This document shows positions 1-8,203 of a stretch of 31,626 nucleotides of DNA, piece after piece. The stretch lies in contig CAYXDO010000137.1 of assembly GCA_964463485.1 (NCBI GenBank), forward strand, positions 1 through 31,626, read 5' to 3'. The notes under the pieces are model-generated. The model had not been told where the DNA came from. It searched no databases and worked only from the letters and a program-made list of their open reading frames with translations. The translations under genes were made by a program, and so were the position numbers. This DNA comes from CAYXDO01 sp964463485. GTDB taxonomy: Bacteria > Myxococcota > Kuafuiibacteriia > Kuafuiibacteriales > Kuafuiibacteriaceae. Every line of letters begins with the position of its first letter. Position 1 is the first letter of the stretch.

Positions 1-117
1 TTTTTTCGACAAACTTTCCCGAAGCGCACTCAGATCCAGGCCCGGCTGCACCCGATTCAATAATCGCCAAGCGTGTGCCTCCAGGACCTAGGGAGTTCGG
101 TCGAGGCTTCGGGGTCA

Positions 118-394
118 ATCACTTGATCGCGGCGACGAGACTCTGCCGATCTTCGATCGCCGCGATACTCAGCGACCTGTCTAACCTTTTCTGGAGCCCT
201 GCGAGCGCCTTGTTGGGCCCGAGCTCCTACGCGCGCGTCACTCCGGCGGCTCGGAGCGCTCCCATACACTCGACCCATCGCACCGGCGCGGTGATTTGCT
301 CGATGAGTAGCGGCTTGACTCTCCTTCGGCCGCGGGCGCATGAGCGGTGAGTGGAAGGGCGCTCACCGCCAAGGCCACCGCCTTTTGGGCTCCC
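118..394 (-). pseudogene. Decayed fragment of the fabD 3' end
   Basis: This stretch matches the 3' end of the intact fabD at 7245-7615 in the same orientation. Bases 118-322 align with 7245-7449 at roughly 92% by eye, and 228-307 are identical to 7355-7434. About 91 bases of the intact gene (7450-7540) are missing, which shifts the frame, and similarity resumes at 323 and fades at about 394. A G-to-C change makes a stop codon (TAG on the minus strand, bases 227-229) where fabD has a Tyr codon. It has no start and no catalytic residues, so it cannot encode an acyltransferase. It is either a relic of a local duplication or the remnant of a second fabD. Bases 1-117 show nothing recognisable. Confidence 0.9.
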
Positions 395-400
395 GCGTGC

Positions 401-478
401 CCGTGTTCGGACGGTGCCCGTTTTCGGACGGTGCCGCCCGTTTTCGGACGGTGCCTGCCCCCGTTTTCGGACGGTGCC
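401..478 (+). repeat. Four near-tandem 18-bp repeat units
   Basis: Four copies of a unit reading CCGTTTTCGGACGGTGCC occur at 401-418, 418-435, 438-455 and 461-478. The first has a single T-to-G change. Spacing between units is -1 to 5 bases. Each unit has short self-complementary arms (CCGT and ACGG) around TTTCGG. The gaps are too short and the units too similar for a CRISPR array. The patch begins a few bases after the fabD fragment ends. Function is unknown; extragenic palindromic repeats are a possible comparison. Confidence 0.85.
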
Positions 479-486
479 TGGCACCG
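472..486. repeat. Perfect 15-bp palindrome CGGTGCCTGGCACCG
   Basis: Two 7-base arms are exact reverse complements around a central T. The left arm is the end of the fourth 18-bp unit and the right arm leads into the next repeat pair, so it bridges two repeat types. It could form a short hairpin or be a protein-binding site. A role as an extragenic palindrome is inference only. Confidence 0.75.
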
Positions 487-518
487 AGTACGTTGCGAGT
501 ACCGAGTACGTTGCGAGT
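483..518 (+). repeat. Two exact 18-bp tandem units plus degenerate copies
   Basis: ACCGAGTACGTTGCGAGT occurs twice back to back (483-500 and 501-518). Weaker relatives built on GAGTACGTT, GAGTATG and GAATACGTTTT continue to about 572. Together with the preceding 18-bp units this gives about 170 bases of repeats with no coding potential. Bases 573-718, up to the next gene, show nothing recognisable. Confidence 0.85.
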
Positions 519-718
519 AGGCAATGAGTATGCTCTGAGTACGTTCCGGGGCCGGGCACTGAATACGTTTTGGGCGCGAATCAGGGGACGGTGAGGGCAC
601 CGCTTGGAATCGGGGGGCGAGCGAGACCTACCCATTCCAGGCGGGGTGGGACCGAGCGCCACCTCCACGAGCGCCTGCAGCGTCTTTCGCTCCGTCGCGA
701 AAGGTGCTTCAAGGAGCA

Positions 719-1066
719 ATGCCATGGGTTTACAGCCCCCACACCGGCGGAATCCAGATTCCGAAGGCAGTCCAGGATCGAGCTCGCGAACGGATCCTTG
801 CTCATGCCGAGCCACGATACGGCAGGCGTTGGCGCATCGAGGTCCGGTTCCGCGGAGCCTTGTGCTACGTCGACGCATTCGCCAGGGATGGCGATGAGTT
901 CCAGATGCGCCTCGTTCGACTTCGTTTTTTCGGAGGGGACCGCTGGACACTCGCGTTCTACACGTATAGCCACGAAAAGTACGAGCCCAGCTTCTTCCCC
1001 TCGGGCGAAGATTTCGGAACGCCGGAGGAAGGGTTTGATGTCGGCGCCGTGTACCTAGACGAATGA
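719..1066 (+). CDS. Small uncharacterised protein, 115 residues
   Basis: I do not recognise a named family. The ATG at 719 was chosen because the protein then begins M-P-W-V-Y-S-P-H-T-G-G, an ordered, conserved-looking start. AAGGAG at 711-716 is close to it (2 bases). An in-frame GTG at 704 would add five residues. The product is soluble, with no signal peptide or membrane segment. It mixes basic and aromatic residues: a helix rich in Arg and Ala (about 14-30), a stretch around R-F-R-G-A-L-C-Y-V-D-A (about 44-54) that looks like beta strands, and an acidic end. It stands between the repeat patch and the helical-repeat operon, in the same orientation, with a 141-bp gap to the next gene. Belonging to that unit is possible but not shown. 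Confidence 0.65.
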   Translation: MPWVYSPHTGGIQIPKAVQDRARERILAHAEPRYGRRWRIEVRFRGALCYVDAFARDGDEFQMRLVRLRFFGGDRWTLAFYTYSHEKYEPSFFPSGEDFGTPEEGFDVGAVYLDE

Positions 1067-1207
1067 ATGACCATTACGGTTCACGGTGCCTCGTTTGCGC
1101 ACGGATGAGTAATTGAGCACGAGCTTCGAGAGGGCCTCGCGGGTCCCTCAACCAGTCAACAAGTCCCCGACTCTGGACTTCGAGCGCGAAATTTTGCAGA
1201 ACGAGCC

Positions 1208-3016
1208 ATGACCAGCGACAGTCCCGAGACCTTGCTCTTGGACGCCCGTGAAGTCCAAACCCTCGTTAGTCGAGCGGCCCTCATTTGCCGGCAGTTCGAA
1301 GAAGGGGAGAGGCTCGACGAAACGAGCGACACCCGTTGGATCCTCGCCGCGCATGCCGGCCTTCGCTTGGCCGGCCAGGTCGTCGGACGGCTACGAGATC
1401 CAAAGCTGGCTTCGTCCATGAACACCTGCGTCGTCTTTCTTTCCGAGGCGGATCTATACGATAACTTCTTCGAGAATGAGATCGCGGAAGCGGTCGGATC
1501 GTTCGTGGCGCGACCGCTCGACGAACGTCTCGTTCCTCTCGCCGAACATGAGTGGCCTTCGATTCGGGTCGTGCTCGCTCGAAGGCTCTCGCCCAAAGAC
1601 CCAATTGGTCGGAGAATGTTGGACATACTCTCTCGTGACCCGGACACCGAGATTCGACGGCTGGCTCGAGGTCGGCTCGCGAAGGCCAGCATCGAGGTCG
1701 GGTGGTGGGTGGGAACCTTCTCCCATGATCCCGCGACTGAGTCACCGGACCAGCTCGAGGCCGCCAAGCGAATCGCGACTCTGTTCAACTCGGCCGACCA
1801 ACCTGCTCCCAAATCGCAGCTCCTCGAGGCGCTCTCCGAGCTGAACGACGAGCTGGCGACCAACCTCGGCGCGCAGGTCATGAAGATGGTGAGCGAGCTT
1901 CAGTGTCCCGCGCTCATTGCTATTCTCGACCGCCCAGTTCCGCGACGTGCGCTCATCCCAGCCTTCGAAGAGCTGTCATTCAACGCCCACGAATGGTCCA
2001 CCGCGCTCGCCCAGCTTTCCTCGGCGGCCCGACTGGAAATCTCCCTCGAGGCTGCGCGGCGCAGCCGAGCTCGGCCGGAGTCTGAATACTACGACTGGAG
2101 CTCCTCGGCCTACCGCCTGTCTCTGCTCACCTCCACCCTTTTTCCGCCCGGACATGACCTGTCCGAGCTTTTTCCGGTCGCCTTCGAGGGCTGGCCAGCT
2201 CCGCCCGACGATCGACACAACTTCGTGCTCACTAACCTTCGAGGCCCGTTCCGGCACGAAGATGCCAATTTGAGCTCGATCGCCGATCAACTCACGGGTA
2301 TCGACTGGAACGACCCGGGTGGCGAGGACATCATCAAATTGCTCGTCGGAACCGCTCCGGCCGCGGTTCAGCGAAGTCTCGCCCAAGAGGCCGTCGAGTC
2401 AGCCAATGAAGCGCGCATTGCCTGGGGGCTTGGTGTCTTGCTGAGTTTGTCGAAAGACCCAGGCACCACACGAGACCTCTTCGAACGGCACCGGAATCTC
2501 GTATACAAGCACTACGAGCTCATTCGTCTCGTTCTCCCTCTGGCTCGTGAGGAGCTTCGCGCAGGCCGGCTGGATCTGACTCGAGCGGCCTCGGTCGTGT
2601 TCGCCCAGCGCAAGGCGGCTGAAGCTCCGCCGATGGATGCCGTCGAGGTCGATGAGCTGTACAGATTGCGAAGGGCTGCCGCTCGAGAGAAAGAGGTCTA
2701 TTGGCGCGACGTCTTCTGCTGGATCCGTACCGTCGCCGGGGGTGACTGGCATGAGGACGACAAGGCCCTGCTCGAGCTCGCGTTTCAAGCGGCTCCAGAG
2801 ACCGAGGGGCTACCGTACACCCTGGCCGGTGTCCTTCAAGCCCACCCACTCCCGAACGACCAAGAATCATTCGATCGATTCTCGCGATTGCTCCGCATGG
2901 CTGGTCCACGGGAGCGCGACTTGGTGCTTTTCTCCGCGGAATCGGACGCCAAGGCGCGTCCGGGCGGCCTGGAGCTCATTCGAGCGTATCGTGGGCTTGC
3001 GGGTGAGGAGGAGTAG
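1208..3016 (+). CDS. Helical (HEAT-like) repeat protein, paralogue A
   Basis: The 602-residue product is almost all alpha-helical and rich in Leu, Ala, Arg and Glu, with no signal peptide or membrane segment. Residues about 105-160 look like HEAT-type repeats, with pairs such as P-S-I-R-V-V-L-A-R-R-L and T-E-I-R-R-L-A-R-G-R-L. A conserved landmark, E-V-G-W-W-V-G-T-F-S-H-D-P-A, lies at residues 163-176. The next gene is a full-length paralogue: the landmark, an L-D-R-P motif in mid-protein and a C-terminal W-R block all recur in the same order. No enzyme motif is visible. The stop is 2 bases before the next ATG, so the two are very likely cotranscribed. HEAT-like repeats usually act as protein-binding scaffolds, so partnering Lon is an inference. 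The ATG at 1208 has only a weak ribosome site. Confidence 0.85.
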   Translation: MTSDSPETLLLDAREVQTLVSRAALICRQFEEGERLDETSDTRWILAAHAGLRLAGQVVGRLRDPKLASSMNTCVVFLSEADLYDNFFENEIAEAVGSFVARPLDERLVPLAEHEWPSIRVVLARRLSPKDPIGRRMLDILSRDPDTEIRRLARGRLAKASIEVGWWVGTFSHDPATESPDQLEAAKRIATLFNSADQPAPKSQLLEALSELNDELATNLGAQVMKMVSELQCPALIAILDRPVPRRALIPAFEELSFNAHEWSTALAQLSSAARLEISLEAARRSRARPESEYYDWSSSAYRLSLLTSTLFPPGHDLSELFPVAFEGWPAPPDDRHNFVLTNLRGPFRHEDANLSSIADQLTGIDWNDPGGEDIIKLLVGTAPAAVQRSLAQEAVESANEARIAWGLGVLLSLSKDPGTTRDLFERHRNLVYKHYELIRLVLPLAREELRAGRLDLTRAASVVFAQRKAAEAPPMDAVEVDELYRLRRAAAREKEVYWRDVFCWIRTVAGGDWHEDDKALLELAFQAAPETEGLPYTLAGVLQAHPLPNDQESFDRFSRLLRMAGPRERDLVLFSAESDAKARPGGLELIRAYRGLAGEEE

Positions 3017-3018
3017 TC

Positions 3019-4908
3019 ATGGGTTTCACGAATGAGCTGATGGCCTTGCCTGAGTTGGCGAGGCTCCTCGAGCGAACGAGTGGATTCTCGGCCGAGGCGG
3101 AAGCGATCACTTCACGGGTCAAGCTGCGCGAGTTGGCCGAACCGTATACGGCTGCCATGTGTTTTCTTGCGCGCTCGGCGGCGACGCTCGAAGGCGACGC
3201 CGCAACCGACTTACTTCTGCGCACCCTTCAAGCCGCCGAGCGATTCGCCGGCACTTTCGAGAGTCCGCTCGCCTCGCTCACGAGAGGGGTGACTGGCGTT
3301 CTCTCGAGTGGCCAGGTGCCGCTCGGCTTTGCCAAGAGGTGGGCATCGCACGATTCCGAAGAAGTTCGGAGAGCAGTCGCTTTGTCGCTCCAGGTTACGA
3401 GTCCCGAGGCGAGCACGATCTTGGATCGGCTCGCTCGGGATTCGGCTCCTGAGGTGAGGGCGGCCGCCCAGCGGCGCCTAAAGGCAAGCCAGGAGGTCCC
3501 GTGGTGGTTTGGGAAGTTCTCGTCCGACCCCGCCGTTCGCCTCGGTACTGAGGTCTCCGAGACGCTGAAGTCGACCTTGGCTCGGCTCTCCGCGTTGCTC
3601 GACGGGTACACGACGGACGATGCCTCGGCGCTCGGCGAGCTCGCCCGAGTGCTTCCCGACGATCTCCTGGCAGACTTGACCATCACCCTGGTTGGACGGA
3701 GCCGTCACTCTCTCGACTACCCCGAGCTGGTGAGTGTGCTGCTCGACAGGCCCGCCCTTTCGGGACGTTTCATAGAGCTGGTCGAAGCCTTCGCTCGCTC
3801 CGACAAGAATTCAGCCAACCGGCAGTTGGGTGCGCTCGCCGCCACCAAGTCCGAGAGCTCGAGGACCGAGCTCTTCTGGGCTCTCGTTCGGGCGGCTTCC
3901 ACGCAGCCGAGGAGCGCCCGGGCCGAGTTGTTTTCTCCTGCATCGAGTCTCATGAGGATCGCCGGCGAAATCTATCCTCCCCTGGCGAATCTCGAGCCGC
4001 TGCTCGATTTCGTGTTGAATTGGAGTAGCTCGGATTCAGCTGAGGCCAGCCAGTCGGACTTGGCGATCTCTTGCGTCACGCCTCTTTTCGGGAAATCCAA
4101 AGAGGGCGCAAGCTCGGTTCGGAGCCGCTTTTTGCAGGCTCGGCTCGAAGGCTTCAAAGGAGGTTGGAGGCCTTTGGCGAATGTGTCGAGCCAGGTCTTC
4201 TCTGGAGGCACCAATGAGGAGCTTCGTCCGTTCGCCGAGGCGGCTCTTTCGAGCGCCGACGATGGTACCGTGCGTTGGGGGCTCTTGACCCTGTTTCGAG
4301 CCTACGATCCAGAGCGAGATCCACCCGGGCCCGTGCTCGCCCGAGCTCTCTTTTCCGATCCACGGTTTCGCCCTCTTCTTCTCGATCCGGCTCTCGTCGA
4401 TTTCGTGGTCTCGATGGCCCGCGAGGCCTTGCTCGCGCAGGAGCTCGAGCTCGAGAGCGCCTGCAAGGTGGTTGGGTCGATTGAGCGCGTTTACGGGAGT
4501 GGTGATCCGAAGCCGTCCCCTTTTTTCGTGCCGGCCCAGCCGATGAGCCAGGCCGAGTGGCGAGCGTTTCGAGCCATCCGGGATCGTTCCCAGCCCAGCG
4601 CCAAGGCGCTGAAGTGCATCGAGCGCCAGTCCGACGGCCAATGGGCTCCGGAGGACCGCCGATTCTTGGAGGTATGTTTCGGCGCGGTCGGACCGGAAAA
4701 CTGGATCGCGTTCTCCATCGGGGAGGCCTTGCTCGAAAATCCGCCTCCGGATTTCGCGGACCTCTTCGGCCGCATATTTACCGCCAACACCGCGGCCTTT
4801 CACCGCCACTGGAGACGGCAAGGGAAGGAAGTGCTCACGAAATTGGGCCTCGATCCTGATCTTGCGGGAAGTTGGTCCAGTTTCAGCTCCGTCGAAGACG
4901 ACGACTAG
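3019..4908 (+). CDS. Helical (HEAT-like) repeat protein, paralogue B
   Basis: The product has 629 residues, is helical and cytoplasmic by appearance, and is paralogous to the preceding gene over its whole length. The shared landmark is E-V-P-W-W-F-G-K-F-S-S-D-P-A at residues 159-172, preceded by HEAT-like repeats at about 105-155 (E-V-R-R-A-V-A-L-S-L, E-V-R-A-A-A-Q-R-R-L). The C-terminal part carries W-A-P-E-D-R-R-F-L-E, matching W-H-E-D-D-K-A-L-L-E of paralogue A. The tail is acidic (E-D-D-D). A strong ribosome site, GAGGAGGAG at 3004-3012, lies inside the end of paralogue A, which suggests translational coupling. Lon starts 81 bases downstream. Similarity to A is clear but low, so the duplication is old and both copies were kept, perhaps as a heterodimer. 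Function is unknown. Confidence 0.85.
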   Translation: MGFTNELMALPELARLLERTSGFSAEAEAITSRVKLRELAEPYTAAMCFLARSAATLEGDAATDLLLRTLQAAERFAGTFESPLASLTRGVTGVLSSGQVPLGFAKRWASHDSEEVRRAVALSLQVTSPEASTILDRLARDSAPEVRAAAQRRLKASQEVPWWFGKFSSDPAVRLGTEVSETLKSTLARLSALLDGYTTDDASALGELARVLPDDLLADLTITLVGRSRHSLDYPELVSVLLDRPALSGRFIELVEAFARSDKNSANRQLGALAATKSESSRTELFWALVRAASTQPRSARAELFSPASSLMRIAGEIYPPLANLEPLLDFVLNWSSSDSAEASQSDLAISCVTPLFGKSKEGASSVRSRFLQARLEGFKGGWRPLANVSSQVFSGGTNEELRPFAEAALSSADDGTVRWGLLTLFRAYDPERDPPGPVLARALFSDPRFRPLLLDPALVDFVVSMAREALLAQELELESACKVVGSIERVYGSGDPKPSPFFVPAQPMSQAEWRAFRAIRDRSQPSAKALKCIERQSDGQWAPEDRRFLEVCFGAVGPENWIAFSIGEALLENPPPDFADLFGRIFTANTAAFHRHWRRQGKEVLTKLGLDPDLAGSWSSFSSVEDDD

Positions 4909-4977
4909 GTCGGGGTTTGGATTTCGAAACGAGGAGAGCATCGGATCTTGGGACGCTGTCCGATCGACGCGAACGGT

Positions 4978-4983
4978 GAGGAG
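4978..4983 (+). promoter_or_regulatory. Ribosome binding site that fixes the lon start
   Basis: GAGGAG lies 6 bases before a GTG at 4990. It favours this GTG over the in-frame TTG at 4948, which would add 14 residues unlike any Lon N terminus. Confidence 0.6.
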
Positions 4984-4989
4984 CAAAAG

Positions 4990-7245
4990 GTGCCTGAGCA
5001 GCCGATTCTGGGTTTGATGGAAGAGAGTCTCCTGCCAAAGGAGACCCGAACTTTGCCGAGAAGTGTGTTCGTGCCCGTGGCAGGACCGAGCACCTTGGTG
5101 GTGGGACAGTCCTTGTGTGTCATCTCGGTGAGCTCGACGGTTGAAGTTCCCAGTTTGGTATCCGGGCGTTTTGGCTCGCTCGCGGAAGTCACCTCTTTGG
5201 ACGCCGAGTCGGTCACGCTTCGGGCTCAATCCAGAGTTCGCATCAAATCGGCCAAGGGCCGGGAGCCTCCGTTCATTGCCCAGGTGGAAGGTCTGGACGC
5301 AGCGCCAAGTCTACCCGCAGAATTGATCGCGTCGGCCCGGAGCATGATTTCGGCGCTCGCGGAAGGAGGCGTGCCCGAAGTCGTGGGTTGGGAAGCCAAC
5401 TTCGAGAAGGCCTTGCTCGACCTCGTCCGAACCTTGCTCACGCCCGACGAGCTCAAGCTCTCGATGATCAAGCCGATAGGCGAGGTGCTGGAACAGGTCA
5501 GCCGAAACTGGAGGGCCGCCAAGCCGGCCGGAGAGGCTTCGCAGAGACTCCTGGAGATCGGTCCGGAGCTCGCCGGAGAGCTCAGCCTCCGGCGGCGTCA
5601 CGAGCTTTGGTCCGAGATCGTAGCTATCCAAAAACGCCTCGACGTGTATGACCCTTCGCTCAAGATCGATGAAAGTGACAACCTGGGAAGACTGACGAAG
5701 AAACTCATGCAAACAGGGCTCCCGGCCGACGTCATGTCGACGGCGAATCGGGAGCTGAAGCTGCTGAGCACGATGTCGCCAACCCACCACGACTATGCGA
5801 CCTATCTTTCGCACCTCGACTTCATCGCCCGGTTACCGTGGCATCCCGAACCGGTACAGAAGGCCGACCTGAAGCGGGTCGCCGAAGTCTTGGACAGAGG
5901 CCATTTTGGCCTCGAGAAGGTGAAGCGAAGGGCGCTGGAATTTCTGGCCGCGCGCGAGCTGGGGGGTACGTCGGCTTCGATGATCTTGTGTCTCGTTGGC
6001 CCGCCCGGTGTTGGAAAAACGACCATCGCGCGAGCGATGGCAGAGGCTCTTGGGCGGAAGTTCGTTCGAATCGCGCTCGGAGGCGTGCATGACGAATCCG
6101 AGATTCGAGGTCACCGGCTCAGTTTCGTCGCCGCGGCTCCGGGCCGCATCCTGAATGGAATCGCGCACGCCGGATCCATGACTTCACTGGTGTTGCTGGA
6201 CGAGATCGACAAGATCGGAACAGACCGAGGTCGGAGCCCTGGTGCGGCGCTGCACGAAGTCCTCGATCCGGAGCAGCACACTCACTTTAGGGACAACTAC
6301 CTCGGGCTCCCGTATGACCTCTCGCATGTGCTGTTCGTTGCAACGGCCAATGATGAATCGTTGATCGCCCCGACGCTCAGGGATCGCCTCGAACCGCTCG
6401 AGATCGAAGGGTACTCGGGACTGGAGAAGAAACACATTGCCAGAGCTCACCTTCTCCATCGGCTCCAGATCGAGCACGGCCTTGGTGCCGAGCCCGAAAT
6501 CAGTGACGAGATTCTCGATAGGGTCATCGATGGATACACAAAAGAGGCGGGAGTTCGGCAGCTCAAGCGGGTGCTCTCGAGTCTCTACCGAGGCCGGGCG
6601 CTCGACGAATACAATGGGACTGCCCGGCCAAGGGAGATCGACGCGAGTGAAGTGGAGGAGCGCCTGGGGGCTCCTTTGGCCAAGATCGGACGTCCCAAGG
6701 TCCTGCCAGTAGGCGTCGCCCTCGGGCTCTCGGTCGGCCAAGATGGCGGCTCGATCTTGGCGGTCGAGGTCGCCATTTCGGCGGGCAAGGGCGAGGTCAA
6801 AATGACCGGCCGGCTGGGTGACGTGCTGCGGGAGAGTGTCGAAGTCGCGCGAACGTACATCAAGGTGCACCGGGAGGATCTTCGGGTCGATGAGGCCGTG
6901 TTTTCGAGTGATGTACATGTACATCTACCCGAAGCCTCAGTGCCCAAAGAAGGACCGAGCGCCGGCGTCGCGATTTTTCTGGCGCTCCTCTCCGCATTCA
7001 CGAGGGTACCGGTTCGGGCGGATGTAGCCATGACCGGCGAAATCAATTTGTCGGGCCGAGTCTCGGCAGTGGGTGGAATCCGGGCAAAAGTCTTGGCCGC
7101 CGAGCGCGAATCGTTGGAGGAGGTGTTCGTGCCCAGCGCGTGTCGGGCAGACGTCCCGCGGGACTTGAAGACGAAAGTCACTCTCATCGAGACACTCGCC
7201 GACCTAGCGGCCCGAGGTCTCGAGGGTGACTCGAAGCGACCATGA
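4990..7245 (+). CDS. lon: Lon-type ATP-dependent serine protease, divergent
   Basis: The 751-residue product fits the Lon (endopeptidase La) plan. Visible features are a Walker A G-P-P-G-V-G-K-T at residues 337-344, a Walker B L-V-L-L-D-E-I-D at 400-407, the Lon segments D-E-S-E-I-R-G-H-R and E-V-L-D-P-E-Q, and a protease domain with catalytic Ser657 in K-E-G-P-S-A-G and Lys700 in G-G-I-R-A-K-V-L-A-A. It should unfold and degrade proteins in the cytoplasm. Oddities are an N-terminal substrate domain without the usual L-P-L-R-D opening, G-G-V-H-D-E instead of G-G-V-R-D-E, and a shortened C terminus. It is the third gene after the two helical-repeat genes, and its TGA ends one base before the stop of the convergent fabD. 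It is probably an accessory Lon rather than the housekeeping copy; the symbol marks the family only. Confidence 0.93.
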   Translation: MPEQPILGLMEESLLPKETRTLPRSVFVPVAGPSTLVVGQSLCVISVSSTVEVPSLVSGRFGSLAEVTSLDAESVTLRAQSRVRIKSAKGREPPFIAQVEGLDAAPSLPAELIASARSMISALAEGGVPEVVGWEANFEKALLDLVRTLLTPDELKLSMIKPIGEVLEQVSRNWRAAKPAGEASQRLLEIGPELAGELSLRRRHELWSEIVAIQKRLDVYDPSLKIDESDNLGRLTKKLMQTGLPADVMSTANRELKLLSTMSPTHHDYATYLSHLDFIARLPWHPEPVQKADLKRVAEVLDRGHFGLEKVKRRALEFLAARELGGTSASMILCLVGPPGVGKTTIARAMAEALGRKFVRIALGGVHDESEIRGHRLSFVAAAPGRILNGIAHAGSMTSLVLLDEIDKIGTDRGRSPGAALHEVLDPEQHTHFRDNYLGLPYDLSHVLFVATANDESLIAPTLRDRLEPLEIEGYSGLEKKHIARAHLLHRLQIEHGLGAEPEISDEILDRVIDGYTKEAGVRQLKRVLSSLYRGRALDEYNGTARPREIDASEVEERLGAPLAKIGRPKVLPVGVALGLSVGQDGGSILAVEVAISAGKGEVKMTGRLGDVLRESVEVARTYIKVHREDLRVDEAVFSSDVHVHLPEASVPKEGPSAGVAIFLALLSAFTRVPVRADVAMTGEINLSGRVSAVGGIRAKVLAAERESLEEVFVPSACRADVPRDLKTKVTLIETLADLAARGLEGDSKRP

Positions 7246-8175
7246 TCACCTGATCGCTGCCGCTAGACTCTGCGGATCTTCGATCGCCGCGATACTCAGC
7301 GACCTGTCGATTCTCTTCTGGAGCCCGGCGAGCACCTTGCTGGGCCCGAGCTCGTACGCGCGCGTCACTCCGGCGGCTCGGAGCGCTCCCATACACTCGA
7401 CCCATCGCACCGGCGCGGTGATTTGCTCGATGAGCAGCGCCTTGACTCTCGTCGGGTCCGCGTTCGGGGTCGCTTCCACGTTCGTGATCACCGGGATCTT
7501 CGGCGCCTTGACTGCGACTTTTTCCAGAAAGACCGCGAGCCCTTCGGCGGCCGGGCGCATGAGCGGTGAGTGGAAGGGGGCGCTCACCGCGAGCGCCACT
7601 GCCTTTTTGGCTCCCTGCCCCACGATTCGATCGGCTGCGACCTTGGTTGCGTCTGCGTCTCCGCTGATCACGGTCTGTTCTGGAGCGTTGAAGTTGGCCG
7701 GTCTCACGACTTTGCCGAGCTCGGCTTCGACTTCACGGCAGACTTCCGTGATGAGCTCGGCGTCCCCTCCGAGGATCGCGAACATTGCTCCCTTGCCCTC
7801 GGGGACGGCGAGCTGCATGAGTCTTCCGCGCTCCCGCACGGCTCTGAGTGCGTCGGCGAACGAGATCGCTCCGGCGGCGACCAGCGCGGTCCACTCCCCG
7901 AGGGAGTGTCCGGCCACGAAGGAAGGTTCGAGGTCGGAGCGAGCCTCTCGCAGCGCGGCGAGGATCGCGACTCCCGTGGCGAGGAGCGCCGGCTGAGTCG
8001 TCTCCGTTCGCTTCAGCTCGGCCTCGGGCCCTTCGAAGCAGACTTTCGACAAGGCGCACCCGAGGGCCTCGTCGGCCTCCTCGAAGGTTCGTCTGGCGGC
8101 TGCGGAATGCTCGGCCAGCGCCTTACCCATGCCTACGACTTGGCTTCCCTGTCCGGGGAACAAAAACGCGATCAT
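7246..8175 (-). CDS. fabD: Malonyl-CoA:ACP transacylase FabD
   Basis: FabD moves the malonyl group from CoA to acyl carrier protein, making the extender for fatty acid synthesis. The 309-residue length is normal. G-Q-G-S-Q is at residues 8-12, the catalytic serine is Ser91 in G-H-S-L-G-E, and the catalytic histidine is His202 in A-P-F-H-S-P-L-M. These match the known Ser92/His201 pair of E. coli FabD. AGGAGG stands just before the ATG. It is the last gene of rpmF-plsX-fabH-fabD. The acpP and fabG genes that often follow are absent: the stop abuts the stop of lon from the other strand. A damaged copy of its 3' end lies at 118-394. Confidence 0.97.
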   Translation of the reverse strand: MIAFLFPGQGSQVVGMGKALAEHSAAARRTFEEADEALGCALSKVCFEGPEAELKRTETTQPALLATGVAILAALREARSDLEPSFVAGHSLGEWTALVAAGAISFADALRAVRERGRLMQLAVPEGKGAMFAILGGDAELITEVCREVEAELGKVVRPANFNAPEQTVISGDADATKVAADRIVGQGAKKAVALAVSAPFHSPLMRPAAEGLAVFLEKVAVKAPKIPVITNVEATPNADPTRVKALLIEQITAPVRWVECMGALRAAGVTRAYELGPSKVLAGLQKRIDRSLSIAAIEDPQSLAAAIR

Positions 8176-8203
8176 TTGGCCTCCTGCGTGAGCGTAGGGT
8201 CGG

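Noticed and set aside
401..518. CRISPR-like array
   Set aside because: Units are separated by -1 to 5 bases, there are no unique spacers of usual length, and no cas genes are present.
400..7245. Integrase or transposase within the fabD-bracketed block
   Set aside because: None of the open frames shows tyrosine or serine recombinase or DDE motifs, so a mobile-element claim is kept at the level of a hypothesis.
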